This document shows, piece after piece, positions 35,452 through 44,849 of a stretch of 64,000 nt of DNA. The DNA comes from Pseudodesulfovibrio sp. S3 (GTDB taxonomy: Bacteria > Desulfobacterota > Desulfovibrionia > Desulfovibrionales > Desulfovibrionaceae). The position numbers and the translations under genes are program-made. Every line of letters begins with the position of its first letter. The stretch's first letter is position 1. Where the stretch lies: positions 47,984 to 111,983 of the forward strand of contig NZ_QTZO01000010.1 in the NCBI RefSeq assembly GCF_004025585.1, given 5' to 3'. Under the pieces are notes generated by a model. It was not told the DNA's origin and did not search any database. It saw nothing but the letters and a program-made list of their open reading frames with translations.

Positions 35452-36207
35452 ATGAACAAAAAAGACAAGGCGCTCGAAAAACTCGGACAGATCATCCAGG
35501 ACATGGAGCTCAAGGCCGGCGACAGGCTGCCCTCCGAACGGCGGCTGGAGACCATGCTCGAGGTGAGCCGGAACACCCTCCGGTCCATCCTGCATTCCCT
35601 GGAGGCTCGGGGGCTGGTTGCCATCCGGCCCGGCAGCGGTTGCTACATGCGGGTAGGCATATCAACGGCCCACGACAACCCCCTGGACCTCAACCTGAGC
35701 CCGGAAAAGGTCATGGCCGACCAGTTGGAAGCGGCCTACCTGCTCCTGCCCATGATTGCCGAACACGCCGCGGACCGCATCGGAGAGCGTCAACTGGAAG
35801 AGCTCAAACGGTGCAGCGTGGACATCTCCCGCTCCATCTTTCAGGAGTCCCCGAAACGGGTCTGGAACCAATGCCTGACTTTTTTCCGGCTCATCGCCAT
35901 TGGCACGGGCAACGATTTCCTGGTGCGCACGGTCGAGCAGGTCTGCTCTGCGGACATGGCCGCCTATGACATCTTCTTCACCCTGCGGCGGGATGAACGC
36001 GAGGCCATTTTTGCGGACCATATCAAACTGATGCATGCCCTGCGCGCCCGCGACAGCGAATGGGCCAGGGCCATCACGGCCAACTATTTCCTCCGCATGT
36101 GCAGCATTCTCGAAGAGCGGGAACAGATCCCCATGACGGATCTGGTCTTCCGTTCGCTGAGGGAAAAAACCGAACAGCGGGACAGAGGTGGAACATGGCC
36201 TGTCTGA
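35452..36207 (+). CDS. FadR-subfamily GntR transcriptional regulator
   Basis: A 251-residue regulator. The winged-helix domain (LKAGDRLPSERRLETMLEVSRNTLRSILHSLEARGLVAIRPGSG, ~20-65) is followed by an all-helical FCD effector domain (~90-230). The start at 35452 puts the HTH at the usual distance from the N-terminus; AGGA lies about 12 bases upstream. Inverted repeats in the leader suggest autoregulation. Its end overlaps the next small Tat gene by 13 bases, so it is probably co-transcribed and controls the membrane/MBL genes. The FCD ligand is usually a carboxylic acid, but the real one is unknown. Confidence 0.88.
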   Translation: MNKKDKALEKLGQIIQDMELKAGDRLPSERRLETMLEVSRNTLRSILHSLEARGLVAIRPGSGCYMRVGISTAHDNPLDLNLSPEKVMADQLEAAYLLLPMIAEHAADRIGERQLEELKRCSVDISRSIFQESPKRVWNQCLTFFRLIAIGTGNDFLVRTVEQVCSADMAAYDIFFTLRRDEREAIFADHIKLMHALRARDSEWARAITANYFLRMCSILEEREQIPMTDLVFRSLREKTEQRDRGGTWPV

Positions 36208-36470
36208 CACGAAGAGATTTTTTCAAGGGAACATTCTCGGCAGAGAAGCCAGCCGCCTCCACGGACGGCAACGCGCCCTCCTCCCTTCCGGAAAGGACAC
36301 CGTTTTCCTGGAACGAACTGGAGGCCATTGCCGGGGACTTTCCCCCTGAGATGCTTTCAATGGAAGCAGAACGACTAGGGCTGGACCCGGACTCCCCGGA
36401 CCGCGAAACCCTGCTGGCAGCCGTATACAGGGCCATGACAGGAAGCGGACCGGAGAAATCCGGGCTGTAG
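36195..36470 (+). CDS. small twin-arginine-signal protein
   Basis: A 91-residue protein that opens with MACLTRRDFFKGTFSAE, a twin-arginine motif, but with no clear hydrophobic core after it. The rest is acidic and proline-rich (FSWNELEAIAGDFPPEMLS, DPDSPDRETLLAAVYRAM). AGAGGTGGAAC precedes the ATG. The weak core suggests either a Tat-associated accessory protein or a cytoplasmic protein that merely resembles one. It overlaps the FadR-type gene and precedes the polytopic membrane protein by 68 bases. Family not recognised. Confidence 0.65.
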   Translation: MACLTRRDFFKGTFSAEKPAASTDGNAPSSLPERTPFSWNELEAIAGDFPPEMLSMEAERLGLDPDSPDRETLLAAVYRAMTGSGPEKSGL

Positions 36471-36538
36471 AACCGAACGAACCGGAAAGCAGGTTGGGGC
36501 CTGAGATCCGGAAACCCCCTCTTGAAAGGAGGCTACTT

Positions 36539-37957
36539 ATGGAACGGTTTGGCGAAGGCTACTTAGAAGAGCGCAAACTCGTCAAGCGCTGGTCGGGACC
36601 AATTCCCGCACTGGTAAGCTTGGTGATCACGCTCGCCGTGTTCTATCTGTCCTGGTGGATATTCCAGGACCCGCGTGGCGTCATGCGCATGTACACCCCG
36701 TATGTGGGATACATGTACTGCCGCTGGTGGCTCATCATGATGATCTGGATGGTCTACATCTTCAACTTCTGGCCGTTCAAGCGCAAATGGCTTGAAACGG
36801 CCCACCCCCTTTTGAAGGGAGCCGTGCTGACGACCATTTCGGCGGTCATTCTGGTGGCGCTCATCAAAGGATTTTTCGAAGGCCTCATGGGCAACTACGG
36901 CCTGGCTTACTTCAACCCGGATCAACTGGAAAAGCTGCCCGGCGTGACCAGCTTTTTCGCCATCGAATATTCGGCCCTGGCCATTTTGATGTTCGCGGCC
37001 ATCGCCAGTTGGCTCTCACCCGCATGGGTCGTGGCCTTTGAAGAAGCACCCTGGCAGAAACTTTCGCAACCAGCCAAGGGCTTCTCCATCCTGATCATGA
37101 CCTTTTTCCTGTCCCTGGTGGTCTACTTCGTGACCATGCATCCGCACATGGGCATCCTGTACCATCCGTGGCAGTACTTCACCTCCATTGCGCCCCCGTA
37201 CTGGGAACAGTTCGCGGACACCGTGTCCGGCAACTTCCACATCTCGTGGATCATGTGCTGCACCGTGGTCGTCTGGCTGGTGGAAACCATCTGGGAGCGG
37301 TATCCCTTCAACCTGATCAAGAACGACTGGGCACGCCGTTTTGCCTGTTTCTTCGGCATCATCGGTATTGCCCTGGCCATGCACTTCTTCCTCTACTTCG
37401 CTCAGGAACTGACCTGGGGCGAAGCCATCCGAGGCACCCGCCGCGCGTTCGCGCCCGACTGGCGCTGGCTGCACGTGGGCGAAATGGCCATCTTCTTCCT
37501 GGTCCCGGCCCTGTTCGTGACCTTCTACTGCGACAACTGGCCCAAGAAATACTCCATGCCAGTAAACGTCCTGCTGCGCACCGTGGTCACCCTGATCGGC
37601 GCCATCGCGCTGTACATCGTTTACTACAAGACCTCGCACATGTTCCTGGGCACCCAGAAAGGCTTCTCCCACCCGCAACAGTTCCCGATGATCCCGATGA
37701 TCTGGCTGGTCAACATCTGGTTGGTCCACCATTGGTTCATGGACAACTGGCCCGCATGGAAGATGGTTCCCAAGACCGCTGAAGAGATCGAAGCCGATCA
37801 TGCTGCCAAGAAGGCGGCCATCGAGGACGTCCGCTGGTCGCCGAAGTTCGGCGTGGGCCTGACGGCAGGCGTGGCCATGGGCGTGGTCTTCTACTTTATC
37901 ACGGTATGGGCACTGCCAGCAGTGTATGCAGCCGTCAACATCATCCCCGGCAACTAG
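36539..37957 (+). CDS. polytopic inner-membrane protein of unknown function
   Basis: A 472-residue protein with about eleven or twelve hydrophobic helices and many aromatic residues (ALVSLVITLAVFYLSWWIF, YCRWWLIMMIWMVYIFNFW, FSILIMTFFLSLVVYFVTM, LLRTVVTLIGAIALYIVYY). Histidine and tryptophan are frequent near the membrane faces, but I see no haem or quinone motif I trust. The start at 36539 follows AAAGGAGG. It stands between two Tat-signal genes and probably forms a membrane partner for the exported MBL enzyme, which starts 18 bases after its stop. Confidence 0.75.
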   Translation: MERFGEGYLEERKLVKRWSGPIPALVSLVITLAVFYLSWWIFQDPRGVMRMYTPYVGYMYCRWWLIMMIWMVYIFNFWPFKRKWLETAHPLLKGAVLTTISAVILVALIKGFFEGLMGNYGLAYFNPDQLEKLPGVTSFFAIEYSALAILMFAAIASWLSPAWVVAFEEAPWQKLSQPAKGFSILIMTFFLSLVVYFVTMHPHMGILYHPWQYFTSIAPPYWEQFADTVSGNFHISWIMCCTVVVWLVETIWERYPFNLIKNDWARRFACFFGIIGIALAMHFFLYFAQELTWGEAIRGTRRAFAPDWRWLHVGEMAIFFLVPALFVTFYCDNWPKKYSMPVNVLLRTVVTLIGAIALYIVYYKTSHMFLGTQKGFSHPQQFPMIPMIWLVNIWLVHHWFMDNWPAWKMVPKTAEEIEADHAAKKAAIEDVRWSPKFGVGLTAGVAMGVVFYFITVWALPAVYAAVNIIPGN

Positions 37958-37975
37958 CCCGGAAAGGAGTATCGC

Positions 37976-39133
37976 ATGTCAGACAACATAAACAGACGCG
38001 ACTTCCTGAAGGGAGCCGCCACCGGCGTGGGCGTGGGCCTTCTGGGCGCAATGGGACTGTATTCGTATTCGCCCATGCGCAAGAGCCACTTCACCCAGGC
38101 AGAACGCAAGATGACCGACATCGGCGTCTGCAAAAGCGTCAAAGTGACCAACATCTCGGAGACCAGCTGGTTTGAAAACGGCGTTCTCATGGGCGACATC
38201 AAGGGCGCTGGCGGGTTGCTGGTCAACCAGTACGATTACAACTGGCCGCCGTTCGGCAACGGCAAGGGCCTTGGCAAGGGCTCCTACGAAGAGGGCATCG
38301 CCCAGATCAAGCACCTGCTTCCCAACCGACTGGAAGAAGCCTGGAAAATAATCGAGGGCAACTCCGTGCATCCCGAGAACGCCGGCGGCTACGCAGCCCT
38401 GGTGGAAGTGGAGCAGATGGACGGCAAAAAGACCAAATACCTGCTTGATGTCGGCTGGTCCTACAAATGGTGCGACGAGGCGTTCAAGCGGGAAGGCATC
38501 GACAAGATGCTCGAAAACAAGGAAATCGAAGCCCTGTTCTTCTCCCATGAACACTTCGACCACTTCTGGGGGCTTCCGGTCGCGCTGAAATACGACCCGG
38601 AAATCACCATCTACATCCCGGAAGGGTTCTACCCGGAAGGTTTGCAGTACATCAAGGACTGCGGTCACAAGGGCAAGTTGATCACGGTCAAGAACGGCCT
38701 GAACAAGGTCATTCCCGGCATGGCGAGCTACGTCTTCGCCATCCCCATCATCTGCCGCGTGTACGGGGAACAATCCCTTTACTTCAACGTGGCCGACAAG
38801 GGACTGGTCAGCGTCACCGGCTGCTGCCACCAGGGCATCATCCGGTTCGCCGAAACCGCCTACAACGAAATCAAGTACGAAAACGACAAGTGCTACGGCA
38901 TCTACGGCGGCCTGCACATCTCGCCCTTTGACGACTGGGACCCCAAGTACGACGACCTGGTCATCTCCCTGGGCGACTATGGATTCGAACGCATCGGCTG
39001 CAACCACTGCACGGGCGTACTGTGTGCCAAGAAGTTCATCGCCGCCGGGTATCCGGTGGTTGAAGGCACCGCCAAAAACCGTTCCAAGGACAAGGCCTAC
39101 CTCGGCAACGGGGACACCATCACCTTCGGCTAA
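37976..39133 (+). CDS. Tat-exported metallo-beta-lactamase-fold hydrolase
   Basis: A 385-residue protein. NRRDFLKGAATGVGVGLLGAMGL is a full Tat signal, so the folded, metal-loaded enzyme is exported. The metal site reads SHEHFDHFWG (~190-199), the HxHxDH motif, with further ligands in VTGCCHQG and GGLHIS. The fold resembles the branch with dihydropterin ribofuranosyl-aminobenzene phosphate synthases and related lactonases. An AAGGAG ribosome site precedes it. Export by Tat and the adjoining COG0523 GTPase suggest that its metal is inserted in the cytoplasm. Substrate unknown. Confidence 0.82.
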   Translation: MSDNINRRDFLKGAATGVGVGLLGAMGLYSYSPMRKSHFTQAERKMTDIGVCKSVKVTNISETSWFENGVLMGDIKGAGGLLVNQYDYNWPPFGNGKGLGKGSYEEGIAQIKHLLPNRLEEAWKIIEGNSVHPENAGGYAALVEVEQMDGKKTKYLLDVGWSYKWCDEAFKREGIDKMLENKEIEALFFSHEHFDHFWGLPVALKYDPEITIYIPEGFYPEGLQYIKDCGHKGKLITVKNGLNKVIPGMASYVFAIPIICRVYGEQSLYFNVADKGLVSVTGCCHQGIIRFAETAYNEIKYENDKCYGIYGGLHISPFDDWDPKYDDLVISLGDYGFERIGCNHCTGVLCAKKFIAAGYPVVEGTAKNRSKDKAYLGNGDTITFG

Positions 39134-39153
39134 CCCACCCCAACCTCATAAAC

Positions 39154-39188
39154 GCCGGCCGCTTCCGCCTTACGGCGGGGTGGCCGGC
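39154..39188 (+). terminator. GC-rich nested hairpin between MBL and GTPase genes
   Basis: GCCGGCC (39154-39160) pairs with GGCCGGC (39182-39188), and inside it CCGCC pairs with GGCGG. No T-run follows. It may attenuate, rather than end, transcription into the next gene. Confidence 0.4.
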
Positions 39189-39204
39189 ACCTTCGGAGCC
39201 GCAC

Positions 39205-41043
39205 ATGTCCATCACCCTGAAAGCATTGCTCCCTCCAGCGTTGCTGGATAATCCCAAACTGGTCGCCGTCGAACTGCCCCGCGCGCTCATGACACGGGCC
39301 AACTTCATTCCAGGCGTCCGCCACCGGCTCGGCTGGCGCGGCGTGAGAGACTGCGCAAAGGGCGGGGGAGGATTGACCGTGCGCGTCACCGGCATGCCGG
39401 GCGTATACGGTGTGGAAATCCTGGCTGCGGACGGACAGAAGGATGCCGGGCGGGCGACCTTCGGCATTTCCTATTTCCCGATGCCGGACGAAGACCTGAT
39501 CGAATCCTTCAGCATTGACGCGGGACTGGCCGCCCAGGCCGGAGATTATCTCGAAAGGGTGCGCGAATTCACCCTGCATCCCGATCTGCGCGTCCTGTTC
39601 CACATTGCCGGACTGGAGACCTTTTTCACAGCCGCCCCCCAGGGCGTGGGCATGGCTCTGTCCGCCCCGGAACACGACGTGGTCATAGCCAGGGACGGAC
39701 TGGAAATTCAAACCCCGAACGGCCCGGTGCAAGCCGTTCCGCCCGGCGGAACGGACCAGGATTTTCCGGCATGGGACACGGCGCTGCCCCTGTTCAATGC
39801 CCTGGCCGCCTCCGCATCATTTTGCCTCGGCGACAGCCCTGATTCGCTGACCAGCCACAGCATGGCCTCCACACGCAGGACCTATGGCGCGAACGCGCGG
39901 ATCACCTCTCAAGCCTGCCCCCATTCGCGAACATGGCGCCTCGGGCTGGGCTGGAACACCCCTGTTCCGGCAGACCCGCACTTCACCGACACGAAAGACC
40001 TCTGGCAACGGCCCGCCCCCATTCCCGAAGACTGGGCCGACGCCCTCTGGCTGAACCCGAACATCCAGGGCGCGGGCAACAGCATCGACAAACGGACAAT
40101 GGGCATCTCGGACAAGCCGCGCCTTATCGTCCTGACCGGCTTTCTCGGGTCCGGCAAGACCACGTTCCTGGCCCGTTTCATCGAAGAACAGGCGGCCAAA
40201 AACGGCTTTGTGGCCGTCATTCAGAACGAAATCGGCCAAAAAGGGCTGGACGGCAAACTCATGGGGCAACACTACGCCGTCACCGAAGTGGACGAAGGAT
40301 GCGTCTGCTGCACCCTGGCCGGAAGCCTGCGGGCCGCCCTCTCGGGCATCCTCTCGGAATTCCAACCGGATTTCGTTGTTCTCGAGACCACCGGACTGGC
40401 CAACCCGGCCAACCTGCTTTCTGAAATAGCCGACCTTGACGACCTGCTCGAATTCGCCTCGGTGACCACGGTGGTGGATGCGGCCGGAGCCGCCCGCGCC
40501 CTGGACAATCACGAAGTGGCCCGGAGCCAGGTTCGATTGGCCGATGTGCTGCTCGTCAACAAGGCCGACCTTGTTTCCGAATCGGCCCTCAACGAACTCG
40601 AAACCCGCCTGCGGACATTGAACACCGCAGGGACCATGCACCGGGTGGTCCAGGGGGACATCCAGGCCGCAGCACTCTACGGGGTGAACTTCCGCAACAC
40701 GCCGAGCCGCCCGGCCCCGACTCTGCCCCTGATGGGCGCACAACCCACCCACATGGACGACAACATCCAAAGCTCCCTCATTTCCCTGGACGCACCCGTG
40801 GACCGCGCCGCATTCAGCCAAGGTGTGGCCGCACTTCCTGACAAGGTCCTCCGGGCCAAGGGTATTGTCCGATTCCTGGACACCGACATCCCGGAAGTAT
40901 TCCAATTCGTTCCCGGACACACCTCCCTGACGCCGATGGACCAGGAGCCAGGCGGCAGCTTCATGGTCATCATCGGCCAGGACTCCCCACAGGTCGCTGA
41001 AGACTTCCGGTCCGCCCTCGGCATCGGGGCGTCCGCCTCCTGA
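39205..41043 (+). CDS. unknown domain fused to COG0523 (CobW-type) GTPase
   Basis: A 612-residue fusion. Residues ~1-300 show no motif I recognise (ALLPPALLDNPKLVAVELPR near the start). From ~305 it is a G3E GTPase of COG0523: Walker A LTGFLGSGKTT (~308-318), metal-binding CVCC in EVDEGCVCCTLAG (~365), LETTGLANPAN and the guanine motif NKAD (~451), then a CobW C-terminal domain (VLRAKGIVRFLDT). Such proteins deliver Zn, Co, Fe or other metals to client enzymes. Position after the MBL enzyme makes that protein the likely client, with the N-terminal domain a possible adaptor; this is inference. The ribosome site is GGAG. Confidence 0.82.
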   Translation: MSITLKALLPPALLDNPKLVAVELPRALMTRANFIPGVRHRLGWRGVRDCAKGGGGLTVRVTGMPGVYGVEILAADGQKDAGRATFGISYFPMPDEDLIESFSIDAGLAAQAGDYLERVREFTLHPDLRVLFHIAGLETFFTAAPQGVGMALSAPEHDVVIARDGLEIQTPNGPVQAVPPGGTDQDFPAWDTALPLFNALAASASFCLGDSPDSLTSHSMASTRRTYGANARITSQACPHSRTWRLGLGWNTPVPADPHFTDTKDLWQRPAPIPEDWADALWLNPNIQGAGNSIDKRTMGISDKPRLIVLTGFLGSGKTTFLARFIEEQAAKNGFVAVIQNEIGQKGLDGKLMGQHYAVTEVDEGCVCCTLAGSLRAALSGILSEFQPDFVVLETTGLANPANLLSEIADLDDLLEFASVTTVVDAAGAARALDNHEVARSQVRLADVLLVNKADLVSESALNELETRLRTLNTAGTMHRVVQGDIQAAALYGVNFRNTPSRPAPTLPLMGAQPTHMDDNIQSSLISLDAPVDRAAFSQGVAALPDKVLRAKGIVRFLDTDIPEVFQFVPGHTSLTPMDQEPGGSFMVIIGQDSPQVAEDFRSALGIGASAS

Positions 41044-41098
41044 CCGCTCCTTTGTTGAAGCGTCGGCTCGACTGAGCGTCTTTTAACGACTGACGCAA

Positions 41099-41133
41099 AA
41101 AGCCCCCGAAAAGCTTCTGCTTTCGGGGGCTTT
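41099..41133. terminator. bidirectional terminator
   Basis: AAAGCCCCCGAAA pairs perfectly with TTTCGGGGGCTTT, with a T-rich run on both sides. It separates the GTPase gene (plus) from the converging proX gene (minus). Confidence 0.85.
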
Positions 41134-41154
41134 ATTCATCTGTGGAGAAAGACG

Positions 41155-42159
41155 CTACTTGGCGGCTTTCCGAGCTGCATCAAGCCAACCATTCCAGGTA
41201 GCCTGATTCTTGGCGATCCACTCATCCACATGCTTGGCGATATCCTTGTCGGACTTCTCTCCTTCGTTCATGCGGGTGTTCTGCTCGCTGACATCGGCCA
41301 GGGGCAGGGTGAACACATCCAGGAACTTGGCGGCAGCCGGGTTGGCGGCCAGGAATTTCTTGTTGGCCACGACAGCGATATCGTACACGACGAATCCCGG
41401 ACGAAGCGGATCGGAAACCGCCCCTTCAATGCCGGAGACTTCGCCGTTCACATCGCCTTCAGCGGGTACGTTGATCCACATCACGTCCTTGCCGGGCTTG
41501 AGTTTGTACACGGTCCAGTTGGGCGTCCAGGTGTAGAAGAAGACCGGCTTGCCGGACTTGTATGCACCCAGAGCAGAGGCCATACCGGCCTCGTACGCGG
41601 CCTTGATGGGCTTGATATACTCTCCCAGGCCATAGATCTCCATGTGCGTGGCGATGACCTTTTCACAACCCCAGCCCGGAGGGCAGGCAACCAGATCGGC
41701 CTTGCCGTCGCCGTCCTGGTCGAACGCCTTGATCACCTCGGGACGCTTGAAATCGTCGAGGGATTTGATGCCGAATTGTTCCACTTCCTTTTTGGATACC
41801 AGGTATCCCTGCATGCCGCCCGCCTTGATGATCGGGGAGAGAATGGCCGCCTTCTCATCAAAGTTCTTGGGCAGCTGGGGAGTGTGCAGAGGGAAATTGC
41901 CGTTGCACCAGTAGTCGATGTCGCCCAGGACGATGGACTTGTAGGCAATGGGATTTGTCAGGTCCTTGGGTTTCTGAACGTCATAGCCGAGTTCTTCGAG
42001 ACCGCGGCGGGCCAGGGCTTCCTGGAAAAAACCGGTGTTCCAGGTGGCGCGGGCGGGCTTCAGGGTCACGCCCTCGCCGGGCTTCATGTCCGTGGCCAGC
42101 GCGGCCGATGCGATCATGACCGTGCAGATGACGGTAAGGAAGATTTTCATGAATTTCAT
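41155..42159 (-). CDS. proX: ProX-type glycine-betaine/proline-betaine binding protein
   Basis: A 334-residue periplasmic substrate-binding protein of the OpuAC/ProX family. A Sec signal (MKFMKIFLTVICTVMIASAALA) follows AGGAGG. The mature part includes VTLKPARATWNTGFFQEAL, DIDYWCNGNFPLHTPQ and PGWGCEKV, with an aromatic-rich region (FFYTWTPNWTVYKL) that fits the Trp cage gripping quaternary amines. It is the third gene of a proV-proW-proX operon. Uptake of glycine betaine for osmoprotection is the expected role. Confidence 0.92.
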   Translation of the reverse strand: MKFMKIFLTVICTVMIASAALATDMKPGEGVTLKPARATWNTGFFQEALARRGLEELGYDVQKPKDLTNPIAYKSIVLGDIDYWCNGNFPLHTPQLPKNFDEKAAILSPIIKAGGMQGYLVSKKEVEQFGIKSLDDFKRPEVIKAFDQDGDGKADLVACPPGWGCEKVIATHMEIYGLGEYIKPIKAAYEAGMASALGAYKSGKPVFFYTWTPNWTVYKLKPGKDVMWINVPAEGDVNGEVSGIEGAVSDPLRPGFVVYDIAVVANKKFLAANPAAAKFLDVFTLPLADVSEQNTRMNEGEKSDKDIAKHVDEWIAKNQATWNGWLDAARKAAK

Positions 42160-42182
42160 AGGACCTCCTAGGGTTCTGTTTT

Positions 42183-43013
42183 TTATTTCTTTTGAGCCAT
42201 GGATTGGGTGATGCGGTCCAGGACAATGGCCATGAGCACGATGCCCAGGCCGCCGACCACGGCGCGTCCAATATCCAGGGTGTTCAAACCGAGGATAACA
42301 GGGGAACCGAGTCCGCCCGCACCGATGAGCGCGGCGATGACGACCATGGACAGGGCCATCATGATGGTCTGGTTCAGGCCGGCCAGGATGGTCGGCATGG
42401 CCAGGGGAATCTGGACCTTGAAGAGCACCTGCCAGCGGGTGGCCCCGAAGGCCTGTGCCGCTTCCACCAGTTCGGGATGCACGCCCCGGATGCCGAGGCT
42501 GGTCAGCCGGACGATGGGGGGCAGGGCAAAAATGATGGTGGCCAGCACGCCCGCCACGTTGCCGACGGAAAAGAGCATGACGATGGGCACCAGATAGACA
42601 AAGGCCGGGGTGGTCTGCATGGCGTCAAGCACGGGCCTGAGATATGTCTGAAACCGGTCGCTGCGCCCGGCCATGATGCCGAGTGGAACGCCGAGCAGGC
42701 CGCATATGACGACCGAGGAAAGGACCATGGCCAGGGTGATCATGGTGTCCTCCCACAGGCCGAGAAACCCGACGAGCAGCATTGATGCCATGGAAAAAAC
42801 CGCCAGCCGCTTGCCGGAGACTCTCCAGGCGATCAGGCAGACCACACCGATGATGATGGCCGGGTGCATGGCATTGAGACCGTGCTCGAACCCGGTCAGG
42901 AGCTGTTCCACCGGCCATTTCAACATCTGGAAAAACTCTCGGTGGTTGTCCACCAGCCAGTCGACAAAGGTGCTGACCCATTGGTCTAGGGGGATTGTTG
43001 CGTCATCGAACAT
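42183..43013 (-). CDS. proW: ProW-type ABC permease
   Basis: A 276-residue permease with about six hydrophobic helices and a central ABC-permease loop, EAAQAFGATRWQVLFKVQIPLAMPTI, the site that contacts the ATPase. The start at 43013 has GGAGG nine bases before it. An in-frame ATG at 43019 overlaps the proV stop and is also possible. It begins within four bases of the ATPase gene's end and is followed by proX. Confidence 0.9.
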   Translation of the reverse strand: MFDDATIPLDQWVSTFVDWLVDNHREFFQMLKWPVEQLLTGFEHGLNAMHPAIIIGVVCLIAWRVSGKRLAVFSMASMLLVGFLGLWEDTMITLAMVLSSVVICGLLGVPLGIMAGRSDRFQTYLRPVLDAMQTTPAFVYLVPIVMLFSVGNVAGVLATIIFALPPIVRLTSLGIRGVHPELVEAAQAFGATRWQVLFKVQIPLAMPTILAGLNQTIMMALSMVVIAALIGAGGLGSPVILGLNTLDIGRAVVGGLGIVLMAIVLDRITQSMAQKK

Positions 43014-43015
43014 GA

Positions 43016-44233
43016 TCATTCGCCTCCTTCGGTCAACGTGACCTCGGTCTTGTGCAACGTCCTGAGAAAACGGTTCTTGGAGACGACGCCCAGATACTTG
43101 TCGGCATCGTTCACCACAGGAATCGGCCAGGTCGCGGTCGCCACAAGGGGCAGTATGTCCTGCATGGACTCACTCGCGTTGACGGCACAGGCCTCGGAGA
43201 GGAAGACTTGGCTGAGCGGTCTCTCGGGCAGGCCCGCCTCAAGGGCATTGCGGATACCCTCGGTGGAAACGACCCCCAGGAAACGGCGCTTGGAATCGAC
43301 AACATAGGCATATTCCAGTTCGCTGCCGCTGAGTATCTCGTGGGCCGTGCGCAGACTGCCGCCCTTGGTCGCCACGATGGTTGGATGGGTGTCGCGGACA
43401 ATATCGCCCGCGCTGATGACGTTGGTCGGATCAACGCCACGGAAAAAGGCGCGGACATACTCGTTGGCAGGGTTCTGCAGAATCTCGTCGGGTGTGCCCA
43501 CCTGAACCACCTGACCGCTCTCCATGATGGCGATACGGTCGCCGATGCGCAGGGCCTCATCCAAATCATGGGAGATGAAAACAATGGTCCGTTGATGCTC
43601 TTCCTGCAACGTGAGCAGTTCGTCCTGCATCTCGGTACGGATGAGCGGGTCCAGTGCGGAAAAAGCCTCGTCCATGAGCAGGATTTCCGGGTCCACCGCC
43701 AGCCCCCGGGCCAGGCCGACGCGCTGTTGCATACCGCCGGAAAGCTGTGTGGGATATTGATCCTCCCACCCGGCCAGTCCGACCTGTTCCAGGGCCTCCA
43801 TGGCCCGCTCGTGCCGCTTGGCCTTGTCCACCCCGGCCAGTTCCAGGCCGAAGGCGGCGTTGTCCAGCACGGTCAGGTGGGGCATGAGGGCAAAGGACTG
43901 GAAGACCATGCTCATATTGTGCAATCGAAATTTGACCAGTTCCTCGCTGTTCATGGCCGTCACATCCTGGCCGTCAACAATGACGCGCCCGGATGTCGGC
44001 TCGATGAGTCGATTGAGCATACGGACCATGGTTGACTTGCCCGAGCCGGACAGTCCCATGATGACGAAGATTTCACCGGCTTCGATGGTGAACGAGGCAT
44101 TGTCCACCCCGACGTTCATGCCGGTCTTTTCCAGGATGGAGGTCTTGTCATGCCCTGCCTTGATCATTTTCAAGGCTGCATCCGGTTTGTTCCCAAAGAC
44201 CTTATAGAGGTTTTCGACGCGAATTTTATCCAT
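43016..44233 (-). CDS. proV: ProV-type betaine ABC ATPase with CBS domains
   Basis: A 405-residue ATPase. Walker [10 protein letters not shown], signature [18 protein letters not shown] and Walker [15 protein letters not shown] are intact. The last ~130 residues hold two CBS domains ([35 protein letters not shown]), which in OpuA/ProV-type transporters sense ionic strength or nucleotides. The start at 44233 follows TTGGAG. The N-terminal [22 protein letters not shown] is typical of ProV. It heads the operon. Confidence 0.93.
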   Translation of the reverse strand: MDKIRVENLYKVFGNKPDAALKMIKAGHDKTSILEKTGMNVGVDNASFTIEAGEIFVIMGLSGSGKSTMVRMLNRLIEPTSGRVIVDGQDVTAMNSEELVKFRLHNMSMVFQSFALMPHLTVLDNAAFGLELAGVDKAKRHERAMEALEQVGLAGWEDQYPTQLSGGMQQRVGLARGLAVDPEILLMDEAFSALDPLIRTEMQDELLTLQEEHQRTIVFISHDLDEALRIGDRIAIMESGQVVQVGTPDEILQNPANEYVRAFFRGVDPTNVISAGDIVRDTHPTIVATKGGSLRTAHEILSGSELEYAYVVDSKRRFLGVVSTEGIRNALEAGLPERPLSQVFLSEACAVNASESMQDILPLVATATWPIPVVNDADKYLGVVSKNRFLRTLHKTEVTLTEGGE

Positions 44234-44785
44234 ATTTACTCCAATAAATGTGACGCCCCTCCTTTGCACGCGGCAAAGAAGGAATCAAAAAAAAGATGAT
44301 GGGAAAAGGGTCTAAACCAAAGGCACCCGATCACGGAGCCCACAAGGAGTCGTTATCCTCGGCTGTCCGTTAATAGGGGAATTATGTGACCGGATATGGC
44401 ACTTTGTGGGTAAAGACATAATAGCTGATTTAGAAACACCACTGCATAGTGATTTTCTCAAGTTATAGAAATTTGCAATGGTAGTTTTAATTAATACATC
44501 AATAAAGAACTGCAAAAAAATAGTAATATTGATGTATACTGTGTTTTAAACTGCAACATAATGAAAACAGCGGCACAGCACCTATATGCAATAATTGCTA
44601 TGGAAGAGCATACAGGATAGCGGAGACCATGTCAAAAATGATTATTTTGATACAATTATTACATACTTCTGCAATCGCCATGGCGCTGCGATTCAAAAAA
44701 ATAAACTCATTGTACAAACTCGGAACCACCCTCTCCCCCCTCTCAAGGCGGGCCAAGGGAAGCCGCCGGCCAGGACGGCGCACAC
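44234..44785. other. AT-rich interval without a supported gene
   Basis: This interval lies between proV (minus) and the helicase terminator. It is AT-rich with only short unsupported frames. It probably carries the proV promoter, but I cannot place the boxes with confidence. Confidence 0.45.
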
Positions 44786-44820
44786 GAAAAAGGTCACGGC
44801 ACATGCCGTGACCCTTTATT
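44786..44820 (-). terminator. terminator after the DEAD-box helicase gene
   Basis: GGTCACGGCA at 44792-44801 pairs with TGCCGTGACC at 44804-44813. On the minus strand the stem is followed by a T-rich run. It lies 36 bases beyond the helicase stop. Confidence 0.8.
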
Positions 44821-44849
44821 TTGTATCGCAGTCTCTGGCGACGGAGTCT

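Noticed and set aside
44312..44515. Short minus-strand frame upstream of proV
   Set aside because: AT-rich chance frame without ribosome site or family resemblance.
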